Shown here piece after piece: positions 26,301-31,275 of a stretch of 64,000 nt of DNA (its first letter is position 1; every line of letters starts with the position of its first letter). The notes under the pieces are model-generated. The model ran no database searches, was not told where the DNA came from, and saw nothing but the letters and a program-made list of their open reading frames with translations. Location: contig CM055092.1 in assembly GCA_029204225.1 (NCBI GenBank), positions 15,448,715-15,512,714 of the forward strand. The letters run 5' to 3'. A program made the position numbers and the translations under genes. This DNA comes from Diphasiastrum complanatum. Taxonomy: Eukaryota > Streptophyta > Lycopodiopsida > Lycopodiales > Lycopodiaceae.

Positions 26301-27434
26301 GTACACTCTCTTTTTTCCTTTGAACCCCATAATGGGCTCATTTGAAATAGTATAGCAAGTAAAAACTGAAGCAACAAAATTTGCAAGTACCTTTCTGGAA
26401 AAATTAGTTTCAAAAACACTAATTGATGAGATATTTCAATTAAGCAAGCATCATGCCAAAACAGACTTCAGCCTTCAAGAAAGGCAAGTCAAAAATTCCA
26501 AATTGCAACCATAAGATTTCGCTGGTAAAACCTCAAAGAAAAGTTAGCCAGCAAATTTACGCACTGTAAGGAAGTTCATTTGCATTTTAAAAAGAACAAA
26601 TTGCATACTATTTTGGTAATAAACCAAAAAAAGTAGTCATTGCTGCAGCTGCAAAGCATTAATGTACCCTGATTATTATGCAAAGCCTCTAAAATCCTCT
26701 GCTTATTTGCACTACAAAAATGAAGTAGCAAGCAGAACAAATATTTGACAAGAAAAGTGATGGACCAAACCTTCTTTATTCCGACTTGAACCGTACTCTG
26801 TCTCTGGTGAACGTCTTCGTCCTCTGGACTTCCTTCTTGTTAGGCATACAACCAGAATGGCAATAATGGCTAGTGCAACTGCACCTCCCACAACCCCTCC
26901 AACAATAACTGTGTTAGAGACTCCACCGCCCCCACTTCCATTGCCTGATGATCCAGTTGGTGGTGTACCCTGTGGCGGTGGAGGAGCCTTTGCAATCGGA
27001 GGAGCCTTTTGAAAAGGAGGTGGAGGAGATACGCTGACAGGTACCGGAGGTGGGGAGAGATGTCCAGGAGGGCTACCTGTGGTCGGAGGAGGTAGCTGAG
27101 TAAGAGGAGGTGAGGGTGGCGATGGGGAGGTTTCCGGAGGAGAGACAGCGGCTGGGGGAGTAGGAATGGTGGGAGGGGCTGAAGCAGGTGGGGGGGTGTT
27201 TACTGCAGGAGGTGAAGGTGGTGGTACTGCAATAATAGGAGGGATAGGTGGCGGAGCAGCTGGGGGAGGGACAGAGACAGGTGCAGGAGGGGGGGCAGAG
27301 GGAGGAGGAGAACTGGGCTGAGGAGGTGGAGAGGCTGAGGGAGGAGGAGAACTGGCCTGAGGAGGCGAAGAGGCAGGAGGAGGAGAGCTGGGCTGAGGAG
27401 GCGAGGGCTTAGGAGACGATGCTGGTGTTGACAT
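118..27434 (-). CDS. PERK: PERK-type proline-rich receptor-like kinase gene (exons 1-5; 3' end outside window)
   Basis: Plasma-membrane receptor-like Ser/Thr kinase of the PERK group, thought to sense cell-wall state. Five exons were read on the minus strand: 27434-26771, 1291-737, 636-550, 433-363 and 194-118. Every junction is GT/AG and the phases agree (1, 1, 1, 0), giving about 484 residues. Order: Pro/Ser-rich ectodomain (1 to about 165), one membrane span (about 174-198), a basic stop-transfer stretch, a second Pro-rich juxtamembrane linker, then the kinase with Gly-rich loop GEGGFG (about 327), Lys in VAVK (about 348), catalytic HRD (about 442) and DFG (about 462). There is no signal peptide, as in other PERKs. 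Kinase subdomains VIII-XI must lie left of position 1; nothing in 1-117 matches them. No stop or frameshift was found, so the gene looks functional despite intron 1. Confidence 0.94.
363..433 (-). CDS. PERK: PERK exon 4: catalytic loop
   Basis: A 71-bp exon with acceptor GAAG|GT and donor CAG|GTGTGA. It encodes [20 protein letters not shown], containing the HRD motif and the Lys and Asn of the active site. The Arg before the catalytic Asp makes this an RD kinase. Confidence 0.94.
550..636 (-). CDS. PERK: PERK exon 3: kinase core
   Basis: An 87-bp exon, too short to stand out as an ORF. It was recovered by continuing the kinase family sequence from exon 2. The acceptor is TTTAG|GC and the donor T|GTAAGT. 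It encodes [20 protein letters not shown] followed by RGLAYLHED, the alphaE region just before the catalytic loop. Confidence 0.93.
737..1291 (-). CDS. PERK: PERK exon 2: juxtamembrane linker and kinase N-lobe
   Basis: The acceptor is TTAAG|GTGG at 1293-1292 and the donor is G|GTACGC at 736-735. It encodes a second Pro-rich stretch, the [14 protein letters not shown] segment typical of plant receptor kinases, the Gly-rich loop [11 protein letters not shown], the ATP-anchoring Lys in VAVKQLK, and the alphaC helix up to [11 protein letters not shown]. The apparent Met at 1286 is TTG (Leu) and not a start. Confidence 0.95.
1292..2596. other. Exon-2-proximal part of intron 1, no gene seen
   Basis: About 1.3 kb of moderately AT-rich intron without a convincing ORF. 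Two stretches (about 1600-1700 and 1740-1850) share phrases such as CACACAAACTTGAGCTTA and similar flanks, suggesting a weak internal duplication about 140-150 bp apart. Confidence 0.5.
2597..2655 (+). repeat. (TC)n microsatellite directly upstream of a LINE fragment
   Basis: An almost pure TC dinucleotide tract of about 55 bp. The LINE reverse-transcriptase fragment starts immediately on its right, the same arrangement as at 14357/14358 and 15949/15950. Confidence 0.95.
2656..2905 (+). pseudogene. LINE reverse-transcriptase fragment (fingers region), broken
   Basis: Frame-corrected reading gives a LINE RT fingers segment: [20 protein letters not shown], then a stretch ending [13 protein letters not shown], the equivalent of the Pro-x-x-Lys-Lys-Gly-Asp...Asn-Tyr-Arg-Pro motif. 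It contains a frameshift and a stop. It is cut on the left by the (TC)n tract and on the right by the Copia-1 LTR fragment at 2906. It is homologous to the fragment at 15950-16487. Confidence 0.7.
2950..3715 (+). pseudogene. Copia-1 gag
   Basis: Copia capsid precursor that would package element RNA. From 2950 it reads gag-type sequence ([14 protein letters not shown]..., then [20 protein letters not shown]) and switches frame near 3434. The Lys-rich tail leads to a CCHC zinc knuckle at about 3648-3700: CHYC is intact, but a one-base loss puts the rest ([11 protein letters not shown]) in another frame. The N-terminus is missing. It is not functional. Confidence 0.8.
3751..5098 (+). pseudogene. 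Copia-1 protease and integrase (left part)
   Basis: The protease active-site region reads [10 protein letters not shown], with the catalytic Asp of the usual DSGA replaced by Tyr. The pre-integrase zinc domain follows (WHARFGHLS...CEGCILGK), and the frame breaks near 4527. The integrase core resumes at about 4535 ([13 protein letters not shown]), has a stop near 4621, then continues 4646-5098 with RTDRGGEY and the Glu-containing [12 protein letters not shown]. The sequence is interrupted at 5099-5103 by the Gypsy-1 target site and resumes at 11069. Confidence 0.85.
5104..5454 (-). repeat. Gypsy-1 3' LTR
   Basis: A 351-bp LTR, TGTAATAG...GTAACA on the plus strand. It ends in the perfect 16-bp palindrome GTTACGAGCTCGTAAC (5438-5453). 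A purine-rich tract (minus strand AAGTGGGAGGGAG, 5467-5455) abuts it inside the element as the polypurine tract. Confidence 0.95.
5466..6023 (-). pseudogene. Gypsy-1 integrase C-terminus and chromodomain
   Basis: Reads from after an in-frame TAA (6027) to the natural end at 5466. It includes the GPY/F-type module ([20 protein letters not shown]) and, at the very C-terminus, a chromodomain-like end ([20 protein letters not shown]). This places the element among chromoviruses, whose chromodomain directs insertion toward marked chromatin. Apart from the TAA that cuts it from the integrase core, the segment is open. Confidence 0.88.
6027..6720 (-). pseudogene. Gypsy-1 integrase zinc domain and catalytic core
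   Basis: The HHCC zinc domain ([20 protein letters not shown]...CQKCQVNK) contains a TAG in place of Gln and a TGA in place of Gly; Gypsy-2 shows the unmutated codons. The DDE core follows: first Asp in [10 protein letters not shown], second in SDLDSKF (Gypsy-2 has SDRDSKF), Glu in [14 protein letters not shown] (GAA in Gypsy-2) ends the open stretch. Confidence 0.9.
6754..7410 (-). pseudogene. Gypsy-1 RNase H, C-terminal part, and linker
   Basis: It continues the pol frame after the TGA at 7411. Visible are the RNase H/tether motif [20 protein letters not shown] and DALSRMP, then an acidic Ser/Asp/Glu-rich linker (about 6900-6960). A two-base deletion relative to the family (GTATGTGTCCCC to GTATGTCCCC) shifts the frame just before the integrase. 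Confidence 0.88.
7411..9222 (-). pseudogene. Gypsy-1 zinc knuckle, protease, reverse transcriptase, RNase H N-terminus
   Basis: A 603-residue open stretch. In order: CCHC knuckle [14 protein letters not shown]; protease with DDGATHNFI (Asp-Asp-Gly instead of the usual Asp-Ser-Gly); RT with [20 protein letters not shown] and the catalytic FLDDILVYS; RNase H start [14 protein letters not shown]. It ends at TGA 7413-7411, where Gypsy-2 has CGA (Arg), a CpG-decay type C-to-T change. It lies in the same frame as gag, from which one TAG separates it. Confidence 0.93.
9265..10185 (-). pseudogene. Gypsy-1 gag
   Basis: A 306-residue capsid precursor. An acidic, Glu-rich N-terminus ([18 protein letters not shown]) precedes a Retrotrans_gag-type core ([20 protein letters not shown]...[19 protein letters not shown]) and a basic C-terminus. 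It ends at TAG 9267-9265 in the same frame as pol, 14 codons before the zinc-knuckle segment. This is either a nonsense mutation in a single gag-pol ORF or, less likely, a read-through stop. Confidence 0.9.
10186..10707 (-). other. Gypsy-1 5' leader with tRNA-Met primer-binding site
   Basis: Non-coding leader between the 5' LTR and gag. The primer-binding site TGGTATCAGAGCC (10706-10694, minus strand) lies one base inside the LTR and pairs with the 3' end of initiator tRNA-Met. Confidence 0.85.
10708..11063 (-). repeat. Gypsy-1 5' LTR
   Basis: A 356-bp LTR matching 5104-5454. It differs by an indel near its left end (CCTAACACCATAG against CCTATG), a 2-bp indel and one substitution. It carries the same terminal palindrome. 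Confidence 0.95.
11064..12710 (+). pseudogene. Copia-1 integrase end, reverse transcriptase and RNase H (right part)
   Basis: Resumes after the Gypsy-1 target duplication with [19 protein letters not shown], the conserved integrase C-terminal segment. A Gln/Pro-rich linker has a frameshift near 11490. RT then jumps from [10 protein letters not shown] to [14 protein letters not shown], so the RT fingers are deleted. The catalytic YVDDIIITG remains (about 11776). RNase H ([20 protein letters not shown], then [17 protein letters not shown]) has several stops and frameshifts up to [11 protein letters not shown] at about 12650. Confidence 0.88.
12772..13181 (+). repeat. Copia-1 3' LTR
   Basis: Begins TGTTAGAAATAAATG right after the polypurine tract TTTAAGGAGGG (12761-12771). 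The right end is tentatively ...TTTCCTACA at 13181, but a short TC tract at 13077-13092 could mark an earlier boundary. Positions 12928-12974 match the 47-bp LTR remnant at 2906-2952. Confidence 0.7.
13182..14280 (+). mobile_element. LINE-A: 5'-truncated non-LTR retrotransposon
   Basis: The C-terminal end and 3' UTR of a LINE. Its coding part spans 13185-14174. The 3' UTR ends GACGTTAATAAAGC and passes directly into a (TC)n tract, without a poly(A) tail. The coding region is homologous to LINE-B at about half of positions by eye. The 5' end abuts the Copia-1 LTR. Confidence 0.82.
13185..14174 (+). pseudogene. LINE-A ORF2 C-terminal domain with CCHC finger
   Basis: About 330 open codons from the region downstream of the RT. 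Shared with LINE-B are HQLAIE, the finger [20 protein letters not shown] followed by [15 protein letters not shown] (Cys-x2-Cys...His-x4-Cys), and an acidic patch DDSDDEIPI before a basic tail. This finger is typical of the nucleic-acid-binding tail of LINE ORF2 proteins. RT and endonuclease are missing by 5' truncation, not by stops. Confidence 0.8.
14281..14357 (+). repeat. (TC)n tract between LINE-A and LINE-B
   Basis: An uninterrupted TC repeat of about 75 bp. It is both the tail of LINE-A and the left flank of LINE-B. Confidence 0.97.
14358..15641 (+). pseudogene. LINE-B ORF2 C-terminal part
   Basis: 427 open codons ending at a natural stop (15641). Order: end of the RT ([20 protein letters not shown]), a connector, then the finger [22 protein letters not shown] (Cys-x2-Cys...His-x4-Cys), an acidic patch ([11 protein letters not shown]) and an Arg/Gln-rich tail. 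There are no internal stops, so this copy decayed little after its 5'-truncated insertion. Without endonuclease or RT core it cannot move by itself. Confidence 0.85.
14358..15910 (+). mobile_element. LINE-B: 5'-truncated non-LTR retrotransposon
   Basis: It starts abruptly after the (TC)n tract inside the RT thumb region ([10 protein letters not shown]) and runs through an intact C-terminal coding region and a 3' UTR of about 270 bp ending GACATTAATAAAATC. It is followed by (TTTC)n and then (TC)n, again with no poly(A). The 3' terminus resembles that of LINE-A (TTAATAAA then TTTCT). Confidence 0.87.
15911..15949 (+). repeat. (TTTC)n(TC)n tract between LINE-B and LINE-C
   Basis: Five or so TTTC units grade into about ten TC units. 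It is the apparent tail of LINE-B and the left flank of LINE-C. Confidence 0.96.
15950..16487 (+). pseudogene. LINE-C: reverse-transcriptase fragment
   Basis: It begins right after the TC tract in the RT fingers ([18 protein letters not shown]...[14 protein letters not shown]), breaks frame near 16150, and resumes at about 16305 with [20 protein letters not shown], the first catalytic motif region (FVDFKKAFDS in family members, so the catalytic Asp is Tyr here). It stops at the left LTR of Gypsy-3. It is homologous to 2656-2905. Confidence 0.8.
16488..16954 (-). repeat. Gypsy-3 3' LTR (complete)
   Basis: A 467-bp LTR, TGTTACAACTCCCC...GGTACATAACA on the plus strand. Inside the element it is followed by the pyrimidine tract TTCCCTCCCCC (polypurine tract on the minus strand). 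It contains CACTATATAGGC at 16787-16798, a probable TATA-like site if read on the plus strand. Confidence 0.88.
16983..17075 (-). pseudogene. Gypsy-3 chromodomain remnant
   Basis: The minus strand reads [20 protein letters not shown], matching the end of a chromodomain (Trp-Glu-x-x-Glu-Asp-Leu...Phe-Pro). It identifies Gypsy-3 as a chromovirus of a different family from Gypsy-1/2. The part joining it to the integrase is replaced by the insert at 17076-17420. Confidence 0.6.
17076..17420. repeat. Hairpin-rich insert inside the Gypsy-3 integrase end
   Basis: Non-coding block of about 345 bp where the integrase C-terminus should be. It holds a bulged hairpin at 17107-17149 (arms GGAAAGC/GCTTTCC and CCGGGCA/TGCCCGG, loop about 10) and a separate 13-bp inverted repeat, TAATGGATACTTT (about 17156) and AAAGTATCCATTA (about 17354). 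This could be a small MITE-like insert or unrelated filler; no target duplication was seen. Confidence 0.45.
17596..18672 (-). pseudogene. Gypsy-3 RNase H and integrase
   Basis: A 358-codon open stretch: RNase H with [20 protein letters not shown] and [14 protein letters not shown]; the zinc domain ([20 protein letters not shown]) lacking its last Cys pair through a small deletion; and the integrase core with SDRDSKF, ending at SSTDHP. The first catalytic Asp segment (MDF) is deleted (WESIIGLPK). Continuation to the catalytic Glu is at about 17595-17430 with broken frame. Confidence 0.88.
18755..18875 (-). pseudogene. Gypsy-3 reverse-transcriptase N-terminal scrap
   Basis: The minus strand reads [20 protein letters not shown] followed by [16 protein letters not shown], the start of a Ty3 RT. 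It joins the RNase H segment with the rest of RT missing, so a deletion lies between about 18675 and 18755. Confidence 0.7.
18880..19762 (-). other. Gypsy-3 5' leader
   Basis: AT-rich non-coding leader with the primer-binding site at 19748-19760. Gag and protease should follow it but are deleted. Confidence 0.6.
19763..19859 (-). repeat. Gypsy-3 5' LTR, first piece
   Basis: Matches 16488 onward (TGTTACAACTCCC...) up to the Gypsy-2 insertion point. The sequence CTGTC (19855-19859) serves as the Gypsy-2 target site. Confidence 0.88.
19860..20157 (-). repeat. Gypsy-2 3' LTR (internally deleted)
   Basis: A 298-bp LTR. Relative to the right copy it lacks the CACTGACGTGGCC... block and reads CACAAGCTCATAACA at its end, where the family has CACGAGCTCGTAACA. 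Confidence 0.92.
20169..20537 (-). pseudogene. Gypsy-2 integrase C-terminus and chromodomain
   Basis: Near-identical to the Gypsy-1 segment at 5466-5830, including [20 protein letters not shown]. The frame breaks before it (about 20538) through a small deletion at SPRYCGPF. Confidence 0.9.
20657..21510 (-). pseudogene. Gypsy-2 integrase zinc domain and core
   Basis: Two open stretches (21510-21154 and 21148-20657) split by a frameshift after QKGN. The zinc domain is intact ([17 protein letters not shown]...CQKC), and the catalytic residues are present: MDFIVGL, SDRDSKF, and Glu in DGQTERVNQ. These codons show which Gypsy-1 stops are mutations. Confidence 0.92.
21511..22245 (-). pseudogene. 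Gypsy-2 RNase H and linker
   Basis: [20 protein letters not shown] shows the intact Arg codon mutated to TGA in Gypsy-1. [15 protein letters not shown] has Asp to Gly at a conserved site. A frameshift near 21757 separates RNase H from the acidic linker, and an extra C before the integrase shifts the frame again. Confidence 0.88.
22293..22853 (-). pseudogene. Gypsy-2 reverse transcriptase (N-terminally deleted)
   Basis: Begins at [20 protein letters not shown], inside the RT fingers, and keeps [12 protein letters not shown] codon-level deletion (YHQRIKS for YHQVRIKS) and a 3' frameshift are present. Everything upstream, including gag and protease, is lost in one deletion ending near 22855. 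Confidence 0.9.
23111..23452 (-). repeat. Gypsy-2 5' LTR
   Basis: A 342-bp LTR, TGTAATAG...CACGAGCTCGTAACA. The leader to its left holds the tRNA-Met primer site, one base from the LTR. Confidence 0.92.
23453..23611 (-). repeat. Gypsy-3 5' LTR, second piece (truncated)
   Basis: Resumes the Gypsy-3 LTR (GTCCCACCCCCATGCACTGG...) and matches the left LTR to GCTACTGCACGTGCT, then diverges. The last third of the LTR is missing. Confidence 0.82.
23612..24720. other. Intron 1 sequence without recognised features
   Basis: No coherent ORF, LTR or terminal repeat was seen. The left edge is where the Gypsy-3 LTR is cut. Confidence 0.5.
24725..25035. repeat. Tandem hairpin repeat with TTTGGAGGCT arms
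   Basis: Two hairpins of the same kind stand side by side: AGCCTCCAAAGGT at 24725-24737 pairs with ACCTTTGGAGGCT at 24780-24792, and again 24850-24862 with 24908-24920 (13 bp each, perfect). Both loops share TTTCAAGCTGTTTTGCTATGC. Further right come degenerate units and a perfect 18-bp palindrome TAGCACGTCGACGTGCTA (25003-25020) before another TTTGGAGGCT. It may be a palindromic MITE cluster or a source of hairpin RNA. Confidence 0.75.
25036..25779. other. AT-rich intron 1 sequence, no features
   Basis: Low-complexity AT-rich DNA. TGGCACGCCATGTGCTAC at about 25617 echoes the palindromic word of the preceding hairpin cluster. No gene was seen. Confidence 0.4.
25780..26109 (+). CDS. Unassigned 109-codon ORF inside PERK intron 1
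   Basis: The largest open stretch in the non-transposon part of the intron, antisense to PERK. The product is mixed and soluble in character, rich in Ser, Gln and Leu, with segments such as [20 protein letters not shown] and [20 protein letters not shown]. No family is recognised and there is no membrane span. Composition is more coding-like than its surroundings, so it may be an exon or a captured gene fragment. No splice partner was found, and it may equally be chance. Confidence 0.25.
   Translation: MIPTIQNIPILHIVVQPSSASSSGNFRVYKFEKSDLLGRGETEHPEVQVKVYLQRSNNSDLYALMSRKTGTIKHQLDIPVVLQQNSLTKLSALTASSQYIQQLELLSSH
26771..27434 (-). CDS. PERK: PERK exon 1: proline-rich ectodomain and transmembrane segment
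   Basis: Encodes residues 1-221 plus one base of codon 222. The start is the ATG at 27434, the first in frame, leading straight into Pro/Ser/Ala-rich repeats (SPPP, APPP). A Gly-rich spacer precedes a hydrophobic span ([17 protein letters not shown]) followed by Arg/Lys residues, so the kinase side is cytoplasmic. The exon ends GAAG|GTTTGG. Its one-base overhang joins exon 2 to give Glu-Gly-Gly-Leu-Tyr with no loss of frame. Confidence 0.94.
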
Positions 27435-28080
27435 TGTGGGCTGAGACTGGGGCTCTTACTCTGTAGGCAAGGCTGGCTGTTGGAGTAAAGTGTTCACAAA
27501 TCCTTTTGGGAATTGCTCGATCAAAGCTCTCAATGCAATCTAAGAAACTGCAAAACATGATCGCCTACCTACATTCAAATTTTACATGCTCATTGCTACC
27601 CTTCTGCCTATCCCACCAGCTACCAAGCAGCCAGCTTCAATTCAGCATGCACCCACTTCCGGAACGACCCAGATCTCAAATCTTCCATCCAAATTAGAAC
27701 CACCCAACTCCAAATCATTCACTATCAGAAACCGAAGCTTAGCCCATCAACAACGACCTCCTCGATTGCTTGGAAATGTGCCTGCCGCCATGGCTGATCA
27801 ATTCATCAGCTCCGAGCTTCAGAGACTTGTTCTTCAGCACCCTAGATCCTTGTGAGGATAACAGCTCTGGGATCAGAAGCAGGAGAGGTTGATCCTTTGA
27901 ATGGAGCGAACAATGCAGTGAAGCAGCAGCAGCAGCAGCAGCCACCTAGCTAGCTCTGATCGAGAGGCGAGGAAGCCCACCGCAGCGACGAAGACGCGAG
28001 AGAGAGAAACAGAAAAGAGAAAGAGAAAGGAAGAAGCGCCTCTTTGACTGCGAAATAAAAAGGAAAGCGAAAGCGTCTCT
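27435..28080 (-). promoter_or_regulatory. PERK 5' UTR and proximal promoter
   Basis: Upstream of the ATG on the minus strand. A pyrimidine-rich stretch at about 28056-27975 (CTTCTTCC, CTTTCTC, TCTCTCTC runs) looks like a plant 5' UTR or initiator region. A possible acceptor TTGCCTACAG lies about 30 bp before the ATG, so a leader intron is possible. A (CTG)n-like run at about 27922-27942 is also present. No clear TATA box was seen. Confidence 0.4.
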
Positions 28081-30055
28081 TGACGGATGCAAGCCCGTAT
28101 TTACCACATGAGAGTCCCACAGCAAAACTGTTTCCGAGCAGATGTCGTCCGCTTCCTGGAGGCGAGAATCCCGAGGCCAACAGAAAATATGCGCGTCGGC
28201 CTGGGATGCGCATGTGGGAACGCCTTTCCATGTGGCGTGTTCATGAAATATGTAAGGAATCTGGAGGTGGGTGGTGAGCCACCGCCGCCTTCAACTGTTT
28301 TGCATCCGCCTCGAACTTCCCTGCCCCTAAATCAACGCTCCTTGTCTAAACTCGCTTTTTGCCCATGGCTAGTGCTGTTTCAATTTGACGGGAACAGCGC
28401 ACGTCAAATCCAGTTTCCCACGAATTTGAAGGGAAACACCAGTATGTTATGTCCAACACTTATGACCAAAATTTCACTAATAACTTCATTTTGACTTGGC
28501 AACTTGAAAAGGGCACGTCAGCTAATTTCAAGATAGAGCTTACTTGACTTCCCAAGCTCTATAATAGAAGCACATTATTATCAAGTGCAAAATTTTGCTA
28601 AAGAATATCATTTTGACTTTCGGCAATTTTAAAAATGAGAGCCATTTAATCTAATCTTATCGAGATAGATGTTAATATAGAGCACATTATAATGGGTTTC
28701 AATGCCAAAACTTATTATTGAATTGGCAACTTGAAAGAAACACAGCATGTCATCTAATCTAAGCGTGTTCACATACTTGAGTGCCCAACAAGTCTTTGAA
28801 AATGGAGTTCATCCATTCGTGCATTCTAAAAATAAGGGTGGTTTCCCTTATGCATTTGTTTTGAGTTAACACCATGTGACCACATGAGGTGACATAAGTC
28901 CTCGCCACCTAGGGCCAAGTGGGAGAAAAAAAAATTGGATAAGGGACCTTGCCAGGCTAGCATGTTGAGTAGCCAGAGGCATCTCAATAAAAATAAACCA
29001 ATTGCATAAAAGGGATTCAATCGACTTATATCACTCCATTTGATTGTTATGGCCAAGCGTGAAACAGGGGAGGTATATTGCCCATGACTAACTTCCCAAG
29101 GCTCAAAAATTGGATGGGAAGATAAAGGGGGAATGGAATTGCCACTAGTTCTAAAATCACCCTAAGATTTTACTGAGGTATCCTACTCCAATAGAATAAT
29201 AATGCTATGAAATATAGTCAACCTACTCACGCTTCAAATTGAAAGACTAATCTTGTGAGAAAAAGACAAGCTTTGCCTCCAAATGAAAGAATAATCTAAA
29301 TGCTAAAAAATGTTAAAATATTTGAGAACCTGACAAGTTTTACCTCTATATAAAAGAATAATCTTTAAATTTAAAACAATCTAACATGATATCTTGTTGC
29401 TCGAACTCACCACACAATCAAATGCGTCACACTATAGTATGAAGAAAGAAAACAAAGATTGCATAATCTCCAAAACTATTGTCCATAAAGCATGTTCTAT
29501 AAAACTAGAAACAAACAAAACTTGCATGTTATCCAAAAAAATGTGTGCCTCATGTTTTACAAAACCATTGTCCATAGAGCCATGGCCTTGTAGTAAATTA
29601 AGAATGACCTCTCTAAAGTTCTTTAAATGTAATGGTCCTTTCCTTTTATGATTTTATCAACTCGAGAGATCATAGAGAATGCCCTACACTTTAGAATCTC
29701 TCATTTATCATTTGTGTCTTGTTGAACAAGTTTGAATGGGAACTTGGACCAACTGTTCCCCTATATAAAAAACATTTGCTTCATTGGAGTCTCGGCCTCA
29801 AAGATTTCTAATCAAATCGTTCATGTGTGGTAGAGGGGGAAGTGGAGAGGGAGTGGAGTGTATGTAGCAAAAATGAATTCCAAAGTGGAGTGACATTTAG
29901 AATTGAATAAAAAGTAAGAAAGTAGAAAGCAGACAAAATCCGCACAAGTAAAAACTTCACAAAAGTAACAAAAATCAGAAATAGAAAATTTTTACAAACA
30001 ATAGCCAAGGTAAGAACATTTTTATAATGAGTAATTGATATGCTCACTCGATATT
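28081..30055. other. Intergenic AT-rich region with weak tandem repeat
   Basis: No convincing gene. At 28470-28770 three diverged units about 120 bp apart share TTGACTTGGCAACTTGAAA-like and CTAATCTAA/GAGCACATTAT-like phrases. The remainder is AT-rich with nothing recognised. Confidence 0.45.
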
Positions 30056-30059
30056 GTTG

Positions 30060-30420
30060 TTAAAAAAAGTCATGGCACTCAAGTCAGAGTGTTAGACTAT
30101 GGCCATCTGTGCATCTTGTGCGTTACTAAGAGTCTCGGTTGATCGAAGAAGGATATTCAACGATGCGGCCTTGTCTTTTAGCCCAATAATGGTGCTTTCG
30201 CTCAAGTCGAGTTGTTGGGCCAAAAGAGATTGAATAGCTTTTTCATCTAGTTTATTTTTTAGCGTATCCAATTTATGTTTTAAGGCCAGACATTCTCATT
30301 ATAAAGTGAAGAAGGTGGCAGAGAGTTGGTGCTCAGTAGCTAAAATAGCTTTTGGATATGTGAACGCTGCCTCCCAACCTCGGCATCTTGTTCTTGATTT
30401 AAATTTTTTTGTAGTTTATT
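30060..30420 (-). pseudogene. Fragment of the coiled-coil ORF family (second copy)
   Basis: The minus strand reads LALKHKLDTLKNKLDEKAIQ and SLLAQQLDLSESTIIGLKDK, a heptad-patterned coiled coil, preceded by LLATEHQLSATFFTL. The latter resembles HLATSNTQLQAELTKL in the ORF at 33230-33660, so this is probably a diverged second copy of that family. It contains stops and has no LTR attached. Confidence 0.45.
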
Positions 30421-31120
30421 TTTTGTTGTCGAAAATTGGTGGGTATAGCAGAAACGAGTTCTGACACAAGATTGGAACTTAGTATCTCAGTAGGAATATG
30501 AAATCGGTTCCAAGATAGAGGTCCAAAATCGAAATCTGGATCAAGATACCAGCAGCGGAAACTTACAACGGATAGTTATGGATCGGAAGTGTTACGACCA
30601 TATTCTGCTAAGGACCTGGAATAGTCCTAATATGGTAGACCGGCCCTCCAGTGTTCAAGATTATTGGCCACGCCTATTCCACGTCAACGCTTGTTGGTGA
30701 CTAATGACCTTGCCATACACTCTAATTGAGACATATGGAGTAGTGCATGTACGTGTGACTGATATAGGCAGGAGGTATGCATGAAGAGCTGTGATCTATT
30801 TTTAGTTGACCTGCATGGGGATTGCATGGACTAATGCACAGGATCCTACTCTCTATATATTGAGGTAGTGATTATTTCGTCGACGACTTTGGTCTAGGTT
30901 ACCAGTTGAGCTCTTCTCCTCTTACTATCACATGGCATGGCATGGGGGGTAGATCCAGGAGGGATCTAGGATTGGTCGAGTGGTCTTTATAGGAAGTGTG
31001 TCAACATAGCAGCAAGAATCAAAACGTAATACAGTCTGTAATAATGCGCAAATAAACAAATCAGAAGTCTAGACAAAAATGCACTCTTTGATTAATAAAA
31101 GTAGAGTACATGAGCGTGAA
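30421..31120. other. No gene recognised
   Basis: Mixed-composition DNA, possibly old LTR sequence just upstream of a Copia gag fragment. No terminal repeat could be matched. Confidence 0.4.
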
Positions 31121-31275
31121 GAGTCTTCACATTCATGGCATCTATAGGAGATTTTCTCTTTGAAGCTAGTGGGAGACTAGATACCTCCAACTATTCAGTT
31201 TGGAAGGATAGGATAGAATCTTTGTTGGTTCTATATAGTGTAATGGACATAGTATTAGGAATTGAAGTTGAAGCT
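31121..31275 (+). pseudogene. Copia gag N-terminal fragment (family of Copia-4)
   Basis: Reads MASIGDFLFEASGRLDTSNY and SVWKDRIESLLVLYSVMDIV, nearly identical at the DNA level to 49965-50125. It is cut after GAAGCT at 31275 by the LTR starting at 31276; at the other copy the same point continues GAAGCTTATGATG. AAGCT is therefore the probable target duplication. Confidence 0.85.

Larger units (their letters stand above)
1292..26770 (-). other. PERK intron 1, 25,479 bp, packed with nested retroelements
   Basis: It is defined by the exon 1 donor (GT at 26770-26769) and the exon 2 acceptor (AG at 1293-1292), which agree in phase. About 21 kb is recognisable retroelement sequence inserted in layers. 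Both Ty3 chromovirus copies and Gypsy-3 lie in the sense orientation of the host gene, whereas Copia-1 and all LINE fragments are antisense to it. Confidence 0.9.

Noticed and set aside
28087-28494. A 135-codon plus-strand ORF upstream of PERK
   Set aside because: It overlaps the likely PERK promoter, has no recognisable domain, and its composition follows local GC changes; no support as a gene.
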